A stretch of DNA of 64,000 nt, from contig OX422185.1 in NCBI GenBank assembly GCA_949130485.1, positions 5,164,928 to 5,228,927 of the forward strand, in the 5' to 3' direction. Positions 1 through 10,519 of this stretch are shown here, piece by piece. How positions within the stretch are numbered: position 1 is the stretch's first letter; each line of letters opens with the position of its first letter. The notes below the pieces were generated by a model, which searched no databases, had not been told where the DNA came from, and saw only the letters and a program-made list of their open reading frames with translations. Source of the DNA: Agelas oroides (Eukaryota; Porifera; Demospongiae; Agelasida; Agelasidae). Both the position numbers and the translations under genes were made by a program.

Positions 1-227
1 GAATAACTTGTTCAAACAAACCTTACGGTTCTTATGACATTCTCGGAATAAGGGCAAAGAAATACAACTTGGTACGCCAGATCATTCTAGTGAAAGCAAT
101 GTGACTTTTCATCCAATTGTTTTGGAGAAAGCACATCATGTTTAGATACACACACCAGTGGCAATGGTCTCTGGATGAGGCAGTGGACACAAATGCACAT
201 ACATACACACACATTCCATACTCTGTG

Positions 228-544
228 TTCTGAGTGACATTTGTTGTCACATGGGGCGGGGCTGCAGCATAAATACTGTCATAATTGCATTTGACATCCA
301 GACTCAAGTTTTCTGATGACTTCCAATGCTGCACAGTTTACAAAAGTTGATAAGGTCGCAAAAGTCTCTGGAGAAAGTCGAGAAAGTCGAGAAAGAGCTG
401 CAAGGTAAGTTTTTTCTACTTGTAATTCGGTTCAAAATACGATAGCTTACATCATGCACATATAATTATGCATTCTGCAATCTGATTCAAGCTCTCAGAG
501 CGGGGAGCTACCCCGCCCCATGCGACAAGAAAAGTCACTCAGAA
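228..544. mobile_element. MITE, TTCTGAGTGAC family, copy A
   Basis: About 317 bp with imperfect terminal inverted repeats of roughly 36 bp. The left end begins TTCTGAGTGAC and runs into CATGGGGCGGGGC; the right end is its complement (CCCCGCCCCATG...GTCACTCAGAA). No coding capacity was seen, so it is presumably non-autonomous. Two further copies share both ends and the interior. The superfamily is unknown because no clear target duplication was found. Confidence 0.75.
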
Positions 545-552
545 TACCAGAC

Positions 553-555
<3 letters not shown>

Positions 556-583
<28 letters not shown>
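556..583. repeat. (CT)n microsatellite
   Basis: Uninterrupted CT dinucleotide run just outside MITE copy A. The equivalent position of copy C, near 62090, also has a CT run, so the microsatellite was already in the duplicated block. Confidence 0.9.
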
Positions 584-587
<4 letters not shown>

Positions 588-790
588 GCTAGGTAACACT
601 TGTGCTGATGCCATGTAGTGAAATACTCATGAGCTAATCAGAGCTAAATTGAGCTTATCTGTGAAGCCATCAATTGACACAACATACACTGCCATGTGTA
701 AAGCTGTACTCCAAGATGGCAACACACATATCAGCATAGCTAGTGCAAGTGCATTGTACACTAGTGTTTTTCAGTTGCAGAAGGTGGGTG

Positions 791-1000
791 TAGACCCAGT
801 GTGACTGGGCCTTCCAAAAATTTGATAACGCAACATTTTCGAAACTATGGACTCCACCTTACACTAAGCAGCTGTCCTTATATACTCTGGCTTGTTCCTA
901 ACACTTATGGGTTTGGTGTGACGTCATGAGGTAGAATATTCATTGCAGTTTATGAGTATTCATTGCAGTCAGTGAGCTGTGAATCTATGTCATCTGCAAC
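791..1000 (+). repeat. TAGACC unit, full copy
   Basis: Hairpin CCCAGT-gtg-ACTGGG at 795-810, then TTCCAAAAATTTG, a variable spacer, CCTTATATACTCTGGC, the AACACTTATGGG block, TGACGTCA, and ATTCATTGCAG repeats ending near GTGAATCTA. It contains both a TATATA tract and a CRE-like octamer. No reading frame of interest is present. Confidence 0.8.
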
Positions 1001-1242
1001 AGCACCAACACCAATAGCCTAGTTCCCAGACCTCTCCAGATAGTTTTTTGGTCTTCAATTACAATAACCCTCAGAAGAGGAAGAGTAGTGAGAAATAGAC
1101 CTTGGATCATTCATCACATTGGCTTAATATGGTGTAGACCCTAGCAAGCTAGACTCAGTACAACAGAAGCAAAAACTAACAGCCCTGTCTTGCATCAAAA
1201 ATCGGAGGCGGAATTAGCCTGAAAACAAGGCTACTGTATTTG

Positions 1243-1280
1243 TAGACCCAGTTAAAACTAGGTCTTCCAAAAATTTCCTT
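1243..1280 (+). repeat. TAGACC unit, head only
   Basis: Only the hairpin (AGACCCAGTT...AACTAGGTCT) and TTCCAAAAATTT are present; the downstream blocks are missing. Confidence 0.6.
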
Positions 1281-1519
1281 TGGACAGGATTGGCATCAAC
1301 CAACAAGCAGTTAGTCACCCATCTGTGGCCATCTCATAAATGTGACTCTCCCAGTCAAAATCAATCACTTGGTGTAAACTGTGAGTTCAAAGTTCAATGT
1401 AGCATGCTTATATCTGATCACACACACTATGCTGGAGCACTGGTAGTGGGTGAATGTGTAACTTGAGAGGATAGTTCATGTACTTGTATGGTATCACTAT
1501 TTCTAATTGAAATATACTT

Positions 1520-2307
1520 GTGGCAGTCCTGGATAGAAATCAAATATTATTCCGTCGTGTATTTCGAGCACATCACCAAGTTTGACTCATTATAGCGCCG
1601 AGCTTCCGCTAAGGGGGGGACTCATACGCGACGTGTAATTACACCCAAGATGCAACTTAAAGGACCCGTGTAAATAATATAACTAATATAACCCAATATA
1701 ATACACAGGCCGGAGGAAGCGTTGAACATCCAATCCGAGTTGATATTCGTTAATTGGCATGGTGCACTTACCCCATGAATGAAACTTTGGTACACCAACA
1801 TCTCTCCTTTCACCAGCTACACCACTGTCACCCCTCACAGCGACTCCCGAAGCGATTTTTCCGCTTACGTGACGTCACACGTTCAATATACTACGTATAA
1901 AATCAATGTGTGTATTGAGCGCGCTACCGCGCTTCGGGCTGATAGTATGCGCGTAATGTGCAAGTATAAAGGAGGTGAAGGCGTGCCTTGCTATTCACAA
2001 TTGGTAAACTGATGTCTGGCTCCTCCCTTGAGGGTAAAGCTTTTTTAAGAAACCACAAAACTCTGAACTCTAAGGCTTTCCACTTCAGGAAAATTTGCAG
2101 CACAAAATCCTGATCTCTAAAACCTACTTCAGGTCTTGTAGCTAAGTAGCAGTGGCCTACCAGCAAACCTTACCTCTTAGAAGCATCTTGGGGTGCAGTT
2201 ACTTTGCTCGATACAGGAATATCTAATATGTCTATAGCGCGTCAAACTTGGTGATGCGCTCGAAATACGCGACGGAATAATATTCGATTTCTATCCAGAA
2301 CTGCCAC
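1520..2307. mobile_element. Long GTGGCAG-ended TIR element
   Basis: Starts GTGGCAGTCC and ends with the complement GAACTGCCAC. The terminal 90-100 bp at each end are inverted and related (ATTCCGTCG...TATTTCGAGC against GCTCGAAATACGCGACGGAAT). The interior of about 600 bp is absent from the short palindromic members of the family. Open frames inside are short and unrecognised. Flanking tetranucleotides ACTT and ATTT could be a decayed 4-bp duplication. This is the most interior-rich member in the window and could be a partial deletion derivative of the family founder. Confidence 0.7.
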
Positions 2308-2499
2308 ATTTGCGTATTGGTTATATTTAGATGCTTATAACTTTGGAGTGGCAAAGCTGATTTAAAAGTACATACCATTGTGATCAGCAACAAAGTATAT
2401 GTCTAGTGGTCAGTTTTTACTGAGAGGATCACATATCCCTTTATAAAACAGATCTGAAAGATTTCATGGTTCGCATCAACCACAAAACTTTATCTCACG

Positions 2500-2860
2500 A
2501 ATATAAACATGTCCCAGAATTCTAGAATGGTACAGCCATTGTCGTGTGTGCATGTGCAAGCACATTCTCAAGCTAGTCAAGATCTGGGGGCATGCTCCCC
2601 TGGGAAAATTTGCAACACTAGGTCCTCTGAGATTGGAAGTCATGTTTGAAACCAAAGTGTTTCTTCAGTCTTAGCTGAATTTTAATATTGTAGCCTGAAA
2701 CTATGTGCAGATATGTGCAAGCTAGGAGGGTCAGGGGACATGCACCCCTGAGGAAAGATCGTCTCCGAGACCATGTTTGGGTCAATGTGCTACTAGATTT
2801 CTTTTCTTCAGTCTTACCCCTAGTTGTTGTCAACACTCTACAAGCTGCCTAAAATGGTCA
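2500..2860. repeat. Duplicated block, paralogue of 45940-46520
   Basis: The stretch from CCAGAATTCTAGAATGG through TTGTAGCCTGAAACTATGTG to the end of the block recurs near 45.95-46.5 kb. This copy lacks the GTGGCAG MITE found in the other and so serves as its empty site. Confidence 0.7.
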
Positions 2861-3599
2861 TTTCACAGGAGAACATTTATTTTCAAACTCTTGACATGGA
2901 AATGTGATGTGAGTTGACTCAAATGCTTGATCAGGTAGGTTGAAGCATGCAACACATTGCGCAAGTTAGTTACACCCCCATTACGATTACCATTGTCACT
3001 GAGAATCCTATTCGATGATATTATTGATAAAAGCATGGGTGGCAGAGTTCAAGGGCTCATGTTCGTGCATGTGTGTTGCATAGTCACATTTTTCGTTCCG
3101 AAATGCCAAAGAAGCCCTTGCACAATGATTATCAAGTGCCCTACTTCGACAGTGACGTGCTCTCATATCACAGGCACCAACCATGTCTGTGGACAATGGA
3201 GTGGTCGTAGTTGTTGGTGTGGTCATAGTTGCCCACAGTGGCGCAAGGGTTCTCATGACCGATTTCCAAGCCTATCAGTAGACTACTGTGCACCAAGAAT
3301 CCTACTTGTTCGTCCGTAAAGAGTGCTCAGTCAAACTGGTATCCTTCAACATGTAGTATGTTGTATATAACGACATGTTGTTTACAATAAACATGGTAAT
3401 TGTAATAATCAAAGTGATGATAATCGCCTGCAAAAAAAAATAACAGTATCGCGCAACGCTCCAAGCCTCAAAACACCCTGGAGAAGGAATAATCTGGACA
3501 TCTTAAGCTACCACTAAATAGCCATTTTTCTCCCTCAAAAACTGTCTATAACCATACCGGCCATACCAGTGCCACCAGCCCTGTGTCATATCAGTACAC

Positions 3600-3927
3600 C
3601 CTTCATTCCACAATGTCTTCTATAGTTACATACATGTGCAGAGTTGCAAAGAGTGTGAATCAGGTGGTTCCCTTCACTTCCTGTGCAGAGGTACAAATTC
3701 CCTAAATTACATGTACCTCACCTCTGGTATTACCAAGACTCAAAAGGTGTCCACATTAGATGTAATGGACGAAGAATGGTTCTGCTGGTGTCTTCCTAGG
3801 CTTACAGAGGTTTCACTGTAATTGTAAAGAATAAAGTGGGGGATAAAGCTACTGGCTGCATTGAGTGTGCTTTCTATGGCTACACACAAATGCCACTGCG
3901 GCCATGCATGCACACGCATGCACGCAT

Positions 3928-3980
<53 letters not shown>

Positions 3981-4010
3981 TGTGTAGACCCAATTAAACA
4001 TTTGTTCGCC
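3600..4010. repeat. Duplicated block, paralogue of 46530-46630 plus 48440-48760
   Basis: Shares ACATACATGTGCAGAGTTGC, the AAAGGTGTCCACATTAGATG stretch, a (CA)n tract and the start of a TAGACC unit with the later locus. The later locus is interrupted by the Helentron-like element after CCCCTAAA. This copy continues uninterrupted. Confidence 0.7.
3931..3975. repeat. (CA)n microsatellite
   Basis: Uninterrupted CA run ending a few bases before the head of a truncated TAGACC unit (TGTAGACCCAATTAAAC). Confidence 0.95.
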
Positions 4011-4059
4011 CACTTGTAATTACAATTTTACCAGGTTCTCCCCTTTCCTTCCGATGTAT

Positions 4060-4165
4060 GGCGACTTGTGTCCGCTTCAAGTAGGCCAGGCTGCTTGCTT
4101 GCTCACAGACAGCAGAGGTGAACTTTAGTTAGCCAAATAACCAGTTTAATACTATAGCTGTAATG
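4060..4165. repeat. Duplicated block, paralogue of 26485-26585
   Basis: ATGGCGACTTGTGTCCGC, CAAGTAGGCCAGGCTGC and GACAGCAGAGGTGAAC are shared with the later locus. No coding signal was seen. About 650 bp on to the next entry holds nothing I recognise. Confidence 0.6.
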
Positions 4166-4825
4166 TTCTCTCCATTGAAAAGTGTGAAGTAATTTTATAC
4201 TTATTGAGGAATCTGATTGGTTTGTATAAGTACCAAACGCCCTAGCGTGAGGCTCATAATCATGCAGGCGCAGCGGGTGCTAGTGGGATCTTATTCTGAG
4301 GTTGTGCTTGTATGTATGTATGTATGTCTGCCCGAAACGGGTTTACGATTGAAATATACGGGTTTACGCATAGTTTCGTACCTTTTAGGCACGTGCTGCT
4401 CATAATGACATCATAATGGAGCCAGAGGAGGTCGAGGACTGGGAGGATGGAAGATGACGATAGGCTAGAAAACGAGTACAGAGATATAGAAGGTGGCGGG
4501 TAAGCTATCCATGCAAGCGCAATAATTGTTTCCGGTTTACACCCACCGTTGTACAGCTGGTTTTTCTTCTTCAATGACTGTAGCAGCTGCTTCAGTAGTA
4601 GCTTATCGAAGAGCTATGTAGCCGTACAGCCGTACTACAAGTGACAAAACCATGAAGGAAGGCCTGAGAAGTTTCTACGTCATTGATCGCCGTACATCAA
4701 TGGCCACACCCACCAAGAAGGCCATGGATACATTTTTTCGCGACACTTCGTGAATCAGGTAAACGACTTTAGCAACTCTCTTTACTATAAACAGCTTCTC
4801 CAGTGGTTAGTCGAGGGGGTAACAT

Positions 4826-4985
4826 AGTGTTCGCTGGTCGGAGAGCCCTGACCATTGAAAGCTCGCTAATGAGTGGGTGTGGTTAAGGTCATGAGAATGT
4901 GTCAAAGAAGCTTTGGCTCAAGTTTCCAGCACTAGCTCCAAGCAGAAGTGGAAATACGAACCAAAGACGGTATCCATAGCCTAAA
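4826..4985. repeat. Duplicated block, paralogue of 42008-42185
   Basis: Shares GAGAGCCCTGACCA, TGAGTGGGTGTGGT, AAAGAAGCTTTGGCTCA and GCTAGCTCCAAGCAGAA with the later copy. The following 4990-5690 has only short open frames and no recognised gene. Confidence 0.65.
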
Positions 4986-5750
4986 AAAGACCTCCAGCAA
5001 ATAGCCTATGGTGGTTAAAGAGTACGTGGAAAGTTCGATCGGACGAAATGGCGAAGTGTGGTTGAGACAATGCCGTGCTGTCCTCCGCCTATCCCATCAT
5101 CAAGCGAAGCAAATCACTCCAATGGTGACGCACAAGTTGTCTTCGGTCACCGTTATCTTGTCGTCTTTCATCTATTTGTTGAGCAGTTAAGGTGGCGGGT
5201 AAATAAATTATCTGCCATATATAAAAAGTCTCATCTTACTAGTTGTGCAATCATTTACAGCCAAAGTTGACATTCAAGTACTGTATGGCAAGTACTATCT
5301 GTGTAACAAATCTTGATACCATGCTACAGAAAATAGCGCAGAGAGCAGTGGTTGAGTTTTATAATTTTTTTTCACGTTTCACTCGCACGGTACGCGAGCC
5401 ACATACTCCATTCTTGGCGAGGAGAAAGTTTAACAGTCGCTAGAGGGGGCTACATAGAGTTTTGGCTATAAGATGTAAAGCTTAACGGATGGCAAGTTGA
5501 AAGTGTTATTGGAAAGTCACTTTTTGTGGCGTTTCACGGTACGAACTCTCCCTGGCGTTTGCTAGTCACAAATATTTTCCGCCTACACATCTGGAAATGG
5601 TGTCCCTACAAGGGAGAGGAGTGGTTTCTGTGCCAATTTGTGCTAACAAGGTGAGAAATGGTCCTTATTTTTATTTTGCATTTTTATCCCTCAAACACAC
5701 ACACACACACACACACACACAACATTACATTACAGTACAGGAAGACTGTG

Positions 5751-5905
5751 TAGACCCAATTAAACTATTAGGTCTTCCAAAAATTCACCTATGAATATAA
5801 GTAGGTCATGTACGTTCCTTTGTTCATTTAGTGCTCCACTGCTGCATTTTATACTCTGACTTGTTCCTAACACTTGTGGGTCTGTGATGACGTGAATTAA
5901 GTGAG
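5751..5905 (+). repeat. TAGACC unit, short variant after (CA)n
   Basis: Begins TAGACCCAATTAAAC shortly after a (CA)n run at 5696-5720. It keeps the AGGTCTTCCAAAAATTC, CTTGTTCCTAACACTTG and TGTGATGACG blocks and then passes into GAATTAAGTGAGGGAGG, shared with 61545. Confidence 0.7.
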
Positions 5906-6570
5906 GGAGGGCGGGAGTAGCCGCTGGGTGCGAGGGCACAAACACGTTAGAAAGATGTAAAGGTCTTTCCAAAAATTCACCATTCAATATTGGAAGTTAC
6001 CCACTTGTAATACAAGCACCCAGCTACCTTTATATACAATGTTTTAAGATACAAAGATTTACACTGTGGTTGTCACATAGTTGGGTTGTTAAAGTCTCTA
6101 TTCCATACTCTGTGTTCTGAGCGACATTTGTTGTCACATGGGGCGGGGCTACAGCATAAATACTGTCATAATTGCATTTTACATCCGGGACTCAACTTTT
6201 CTGATAACTTCCAATGCTGCACGGTACAGTTTACAAAAGCTGATAAGGCCGCAAAAGTCTCTTGAGAAAGCCGAGAAAGAGCTGCGAGTTAAGATTTTTC
6301 TACTTGTAATTCGGTTCAAAATACAATTGCTTACATCATGCATTTATAATTATGTATTCTGCAATCTGATTTGAGCTCTCAGATCAGGGAGCTACCCCAC
6401 CCCATGCGCAAGAAAAGTCACTCAGAACACCCGACTCTCTCTCACGTGCAGGGAGGGTTGTCTGGGCAGAGAATAAATTGTGTTGTGGTGTGACATTGAT
6501 GACTCGTGCCTCATTCCCAAGCTCTCACCAGCTCGCTAACACTGGAGTGTATAATATAACAATTAAGAGA
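5890..6570. repeat. Segmental duplicate of 61545-62200
   Basis: Collinear with the 61.5-62.2 kb block through GCGGGAGTAGCCGCTGGG, AAGGTCTTTCCAAAAATTCA, the cacatagttgggttgtt sequence, the MITE and the next TAGACC head. Collinearity over about 650 bp implies duplication of an already composite segment. Confidence 0.75.
6115..6427. mobile_element. MITE, TTCTGAGTGAC family, copy B
   Basis: Starts TTCTGAGCGACATTTGTTG and ends AAGTCACTCAGAA. It sits at the same position in its duplicated block as copy C, so the two probably derive from one insertion. Confidence 0.75.
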
Positions 6571-6572
6571 TA

Positions 6573-6669
6573 TCAGACCTAGCAAGCTGCCAGGCCTCCC
6601 AAAAATTTTGCTTGAGTTAGCAACTCACAAACAGTACAGCAATCAAAAGATGGACAGCTGCTGTCTTTA
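6573..6669 (+). repeat. TAGACC unit, left half, split by insertion
   Basis: Runs from the weak hairpin AGACCTAGCAAG to GCTGCTGTCTTTA, where a 1.83 kb element interrupts it. The right half resumes at about 8500. The uninterrupted paralogue is at 62178-62370. Confidence 0.8.
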
Positions 6670-6909
6670 TCATGGCGTACGGTAGTACGCCATATGTAGG
6701 GATGACCCCGAAAAAAAATGGCGGCCACATTCAAAGTGCACAAATGACACGCTCGAAATGTCCGCGTTAGATAAGTCAACGGCCTCCATGAGCCATATCA
6801 GACATTATCGAGTGCTTCCATGGGCAACAGGATCGTTAAATTTGCTGGAAAGCATCGCTAAGTATACCTGACATCAAGTCGCTAAAAAAGGCAAATCGTC
6901 TATCTTCTG

Positions 6910-6910
<1 letters not shown>

Positions 6911-6940
<30 letters not shown>

Positions 6941-6953
6941 CTTCTTCTTCTTT
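6911..6953. repeat. (CTT)n microsatellite inside the element
   Basis: CTT trinucleotide run internal to copy 1. It is also long in copy 2 but collapsed to about two units in copy 3 near 46870, so its length varies between copies. Confidence 0.95.
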
Positions 6954-7321
6954 TGCTCACCACGATAGCACGACAACGGCTGAAGCTATTACAACGATTC
7001 AAACGCGAAAGATCAGCATAAATTACTGGGTATTGTACCCACCACTCATCGTTCTCAAAGAAAGAAGTCGAATTAATCGGCGATTCTCAGGTAACCCCAC
7101 GCTTATGCTTGCTGCTATACGCCATTTTGTTAGAATAGAATATTCATAGCGATTACGTCAACAGAAGTTCAACAGCTACAGCACGTGAAGTTGGCATGCA
7201 GCTGCGGTTATTCTACTTCCGTAGAGAACTTGACGATTGATTGATTCCCAAACGATTGCATATGTTGCTACTTTCATACAGCAGTTGACGTACTTGTGCT
7301 GGATTTGACAAGGAACGCAGT

Positions 7322-7633
7322 ATGCGTAACGTCCACAAGAAACGGGCGCGGGATAAGCAGAACTATCTGCGAAACAAAGAAAGCAAAAGGCAAGCGTCCC
7401 GTAACAAGTACTGGAAGAACCCGGAAAAACAAAGGGCATCTTCCCGGGCGTACTCTCTTACTAGTTATTGGAAGAACCTTGAAAAGAAAAGGGCATCTTC
7501 CCATACCCATTATTGGGAGGACCCCGAGACCAAGAGGGCGTCCTCCCATACCCATTATTGGGAGGACCCCGAGACCAAGAGGGCGTCCTCCCATACCCGT
7601 TATTGGGAGGACCCCGAGACCACAGTGCCTTAG
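7322..7633 (+). CDS. Small basic repeat protein of the Helentron-like element
   Basis: 103 codons. The N-terminus is very rich in Lys and Arg (MRNVHKKRARDKQNY), followed by degenerate repeats of about 15-18 residues: RNKYWKNPEKQRASS, TSYWKNLEKKRASS, then three near-identical HYWEDPETKRASSHT units. No signal peptide or transmembrane segment was seen. The last three units are close to exact DNA repeats of 45 bp, so the C-terminal part grew by recent tandem duplication. Copies 2 and 3 keep the same start but have fewer repeats. No upstream promoter could be recognised. I do not know the function. The basic YWKNPEK-type repeats could be the N-terminal remnant of a larger element-encoded protein whose enzymatic part has been lost. 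Whether it is translated is unknown. Confidence 0.45.
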   Translation: MRNVHKKRARDKQNYLRNKESKRQASRNKYWKNPEKQRASSRAYSLTSYWKNLEKKRASSHTHYWEDPETKRASSHTHYWEDPETKRASSHTRYWEDPETTVP

Positions 7634-8499
7634 AACAACCACTCACACACACATGCACATACCCAATTAGACAACAGTTACACCCATGATTCCATTGTCA
7701 AGTGGATAAGTGCAAACAGCTAACATCCTCCAGAAATCCATCAACATCAACAATAAACTACATAACAAGTCATTTCACTTGGGGTGTGGTTACACAACAA
7801 CAAAAAAACAAAAACAGAAACAAGTCACAAAAAAGTTTGCCAAACGCAAACAAGCACATGTAGGGATGAAATCCTCAAAAACCAACCAAACAAGACGGGA
7901 ACGACACCACAATACTTTTACACCATCCCTACATCTTGTGCCATTTTGCCACCTGTACACAACACAAAATCCTCTACATTTGTAATTATTAGCCCACACT
8001 AACCACAAACAAACATAGTACTTCACTCCATTCAACTATCTCACAAAATAACCCATCCTTCACAAAGCAGTACAAAATTACCACTACTCACTTCACAGCC
8101 ACCTGTATACAAGACAACCCATATCTATCATGCTAAACAGGCATAAAACTTAACAACATAATGCACATTCCAACATGCCACACACACTCACCACTCCTCA
8201 CTCACTCCACACCTTCTACACATAACTTGGACCATACCTGCTACACTCAGTAGCAACCACCAACAACACAACATACTCACTATGCACAACACACCCACGC
8301 CACACCCTTCCATCTACAAGACAACCCTCTTCTACACACAACTAAAAAACAAATACAAACACACAGTTTTGGCAAAATGGCACAAGATGTAGGGATGGTG
8401 TAAAAGTATTGTGGCGTCGTTCCGCCTTGTTTGGTTGGTTTTTGAGGATTTCATCCCTACATGTGCTTGTTTGCGTTTGGCAAACTTTTTTGTGACTTT

Positions 8500-8605
8500 A
8501 TATACCCAGGCTTGTACCTAACACTTGTGGGTTTTGTGTGACGTCACATGGTAAAATATTCATTGACAGTTTGAGATATTCATGAACTATGAATCCAGTT
8601 GTGCA
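8500..8605 (+). repeat. TAGACC unit, right half
   Basis: TATACCCAGGCTTGTACC, the AACACTTGTGGG block, TGACGTCA and ATATTCATTGACAGTTTG. It continues the unit broken at 6669 and then enters GCACATGCCTGAGCCTGGG, shared with 62380. Confidence 0.8.
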
Positions 8606-8710
8606 TTGGCACATGCCTGAGCCTGGGAACAAAGTGAATACCTTGCCCCTTCCATCTCATGAAGACAACATGCTGCCACACCAATTTCTTGGGGTACACA
8701 TACTTAGGTC

Positions 8711-8800
8711 TACCCTCGTTCCCAGGCCTTCTCCACCTCCAGTTTTTGATCGCTTGCAGTATGCATAAACGGACGGAGAAGGCCTGGTGAATCTTACCAA
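8711..8800. mobile_element. CCTCGTTCCCAGG-family MITE, short palindromic copy
   Basis: TACCCTCGTTCCCAGGCC then CTTCTCC...CCAGTTTTTGATCGCTTGCA and the inverted GGAGAAGGCCTGG. It matches one terminal repeat of the 24941-25547 element, ending with CTTACCAAGTGATCCGC. Either a terminal fragment or a solo TIR. Confidence 0.65.
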
Positions 8801-8909
8801 GTGATCCGCTGCGTGCTCATAATGGTAGCCTCGTTCCAAGTCTTTCCCTACTTCCAGTGTTTGATTACTTTTAGTACATGCATAACCTCATTCCCAGACT
8901 CCCTGGCTC

Positions 8910-9060
8910 CAGAATGCAAATAGGTGGAATTAGGGCTTGGAAGATTATACTCGATCATTTAAATTTACGGCAAGAGGCAAGCAAGCATACACACGTGAGC
9001 ACAATGGAGTCCTGCTAGTGTGATATAAAGCAGACTAATGGCCAGAACTAGAAAATGTAG
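8910..9060. repeat. Dispersed AATGCAAATAGGTGGAATTA module
   Basis: Module running AATGCAAATAGGTGGAATTA ... TTTACGG ... GCAAGCAAGCATACACA ... GTCCTGCTAGTGTGATA. Other copies lie near 20040, 20505, 31540, 56240, 58995 and 62650. No coding potential was seen. Confidence 0.65.
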
Positions 9061-9101
9061 AACATTGTGGGGGCGAGCCTGAGCAAGCTGATACTATATA
9101 A

Positions 9102-9245
9102 TTATCACCATAGTACGAAGCTATACCGGAAAATATCACGAGTTTGTTGCCGTTTGTATTGTTACGAGTGTGCAGCACGAGTAACAATGCCAACGGCAAC
9201 AAACAAGTGATACTTTTCCGGTATAGCTTGGTACTATGGTGATAA
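9102..9245. mobile_element. Palindromic MITE, TTATCACCATAGTAC family, copy 1
   Basis: About 144 bp folding almost end to end. The left arm TTATCACCATAGTACGAAGC pairs with GCTTGGTACTATGGTGATAA, and AGCTATACCGG and GTTTGTTGCCG are mirrored. The centre is GTGTGCAGCACGAG. Two other copies are in the window. Confidence 0.8.
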
Positions 9246-9284
9246 TGATTTTATCATACGAACCTTCGATTTCATTGCACGTTC

Positions 9285-9405
9285 AGATTCAGCGCACGTG
9301 ACTTGTAGTACCTGATACAGATTCTCGCGTGACTTGTAGTACCTGATACGGATTCTCACGTGACTTGTAGTACTGATACGGATTCTCGCGTGACTTGTAG
9401 TAAAA
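9285..9405. repeat. Tandem 30-31 bp repeat, about 4 units
   Basis: Units of CGTGACTTGTAGTACCTGAT followed by ACGGATTCTCG. The same array occurs in inverted orientation at 12125-12215 with fewer units, next to another copy of the palindromic MITE, so array and MITE travel together. Confidence 0.8.
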
Positions 9406-9601
9406 AATAAACTGTGCGCAGCTGCAAGGCTTCCCCATTGACTCCCATACATTAGCGTGAGTTAGACATATGATAATTTCCGGTTGTGGGGGCGAGCCTG
9501 AGCAAGCTGATACAGGATATCATGTCACGGATGAGTGATGTAACACATCAAGCCAATCATTTTCCTACGTACATCCATTTACCACTCACAGGGCGGTTTA
9601 A

Positions 9602-10173
9602 CCCTTTCCAGCCCAATGACGCAGGCGTCATGGCCACACAAGGTCCTTTTTCAGTCTTCTCATTCACATTAGCGGTGTAGTACGAACTTTCTGCGTTAGT
9701 AACTGTATTCATTACACCCACTGGAAGCTAATATCGCGTAGTTAAATTGAAAATTAACTACTTCTGGACCGGAAGCTAACGTAGCGTAGCGTGCATTTTA
9801 TCGCACAGGCGACGTTGACGTGTAAGTCACGACCGATCTCGAAAAGTATACAAGCGACGAAGATGCAATAAAAAGCTATGTGAAGCTAAAGGAAAGCTCT
9901 AACTACGCTGCAAATTTCAAGAAGAACAAACACGAAACAGCCAAGCTATAAGCTTAGAATATACCGAAGGTAGCGATTTCCGGTCTGAAAACTTACGTTT
10001 GTCATACAGCCTGTCCTTTTTGTGGTAAGCTTCAAAACTCCACTGATGCTAAGCGAACTATAAGGCTCTATAATATTTTTTACCAGAAGTCTGTAGCTGT
10101 TTCCCAATTGGCGATATGATACAACACATTCTTCCTTCGCAATATTGCCATTAGCGCTATGGGCTGGAAAGGT
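9602..10173. mobile_element. TTAA-flanked piggyBac-like non-autonomous element
   Basis: TTAA at 9598-9601 and 10174-10177 bracket CCCTTTCCAGCCCA at the left and TGGGCTGGAAAGGT at the right, a TIR of about 14 bp with one terminal mismatch. A TTAA duplication with CCC-starting ends is the hallmark of piggyBac. A small palindrome, ATGACGCAGGCGTCAT, sits just inside the left end. No transposase was seen in the 572 bp, so the element depends on an outside enzyme. Confidence 0.75.
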
Positions 10174-10519
10174 TTAAATGTTTGTTACTTTAAAACACCA
10201 CTCAGAAATTCAGCTCATGATTTTAGTGTAGAGCTTAGTCCATGCATGTGTAGCCCAGGCTGGAGAAATGGCTGCAACTTGTTGGCATATGTACTTATGC
10301 GTCAACAGGTTTGCCTTATTATGCTCATGTAACAGTAGACAGTGACAAATCCTGCTGTGTGCCATGACAAGTTAGCATTTGACATGCATGGTCCTGACCT
10401 GAAACGTAAACTAACCTGCTCAACCACCGTCGTGACAGTCCATATTAAATTTGTACTGCCTTTGAGCAACCTGACGTTGATGATCCGTATAAGCACAAAC
10501 CAGATGTAAGCTGCTATGC

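Larger units (their letters stand above)
6670..8499 (+). mobile_element. Helitron/Helentron-like element, copy 1
   Basis: The left end is TC followed by a perfect stem ATGGCGTAC-GGTA-GTACGCCAT, then ATGTAGGGATGA (6694-6705). The exact complement TCATCCCTACAT lies at 8451-8462 near the right end. A (CTT)n tract lies at 6911-6953 and a small basic repeat ORF at 7322. The last 128 bp (8371-8498) are an inverted copy of 7822-7950. The region 7640-8360 is strikingly poor in G on this strand. No clear target duplication is needed to join the flanks. Terminal hairpin, sub-terminal inverted repeats, microsatellite and lack of duplication match the layout known for Helentrons/DINE-like elements. The canonical CTRR end is not seen, so the class is inference. 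Confidence 0.7.

Noticed and set aside
6115-6427. SINE interpretation of the TTCTGAGTGAC repeat
   Set aside because: It has clear terminal inverted repeats and no pol III box pair.
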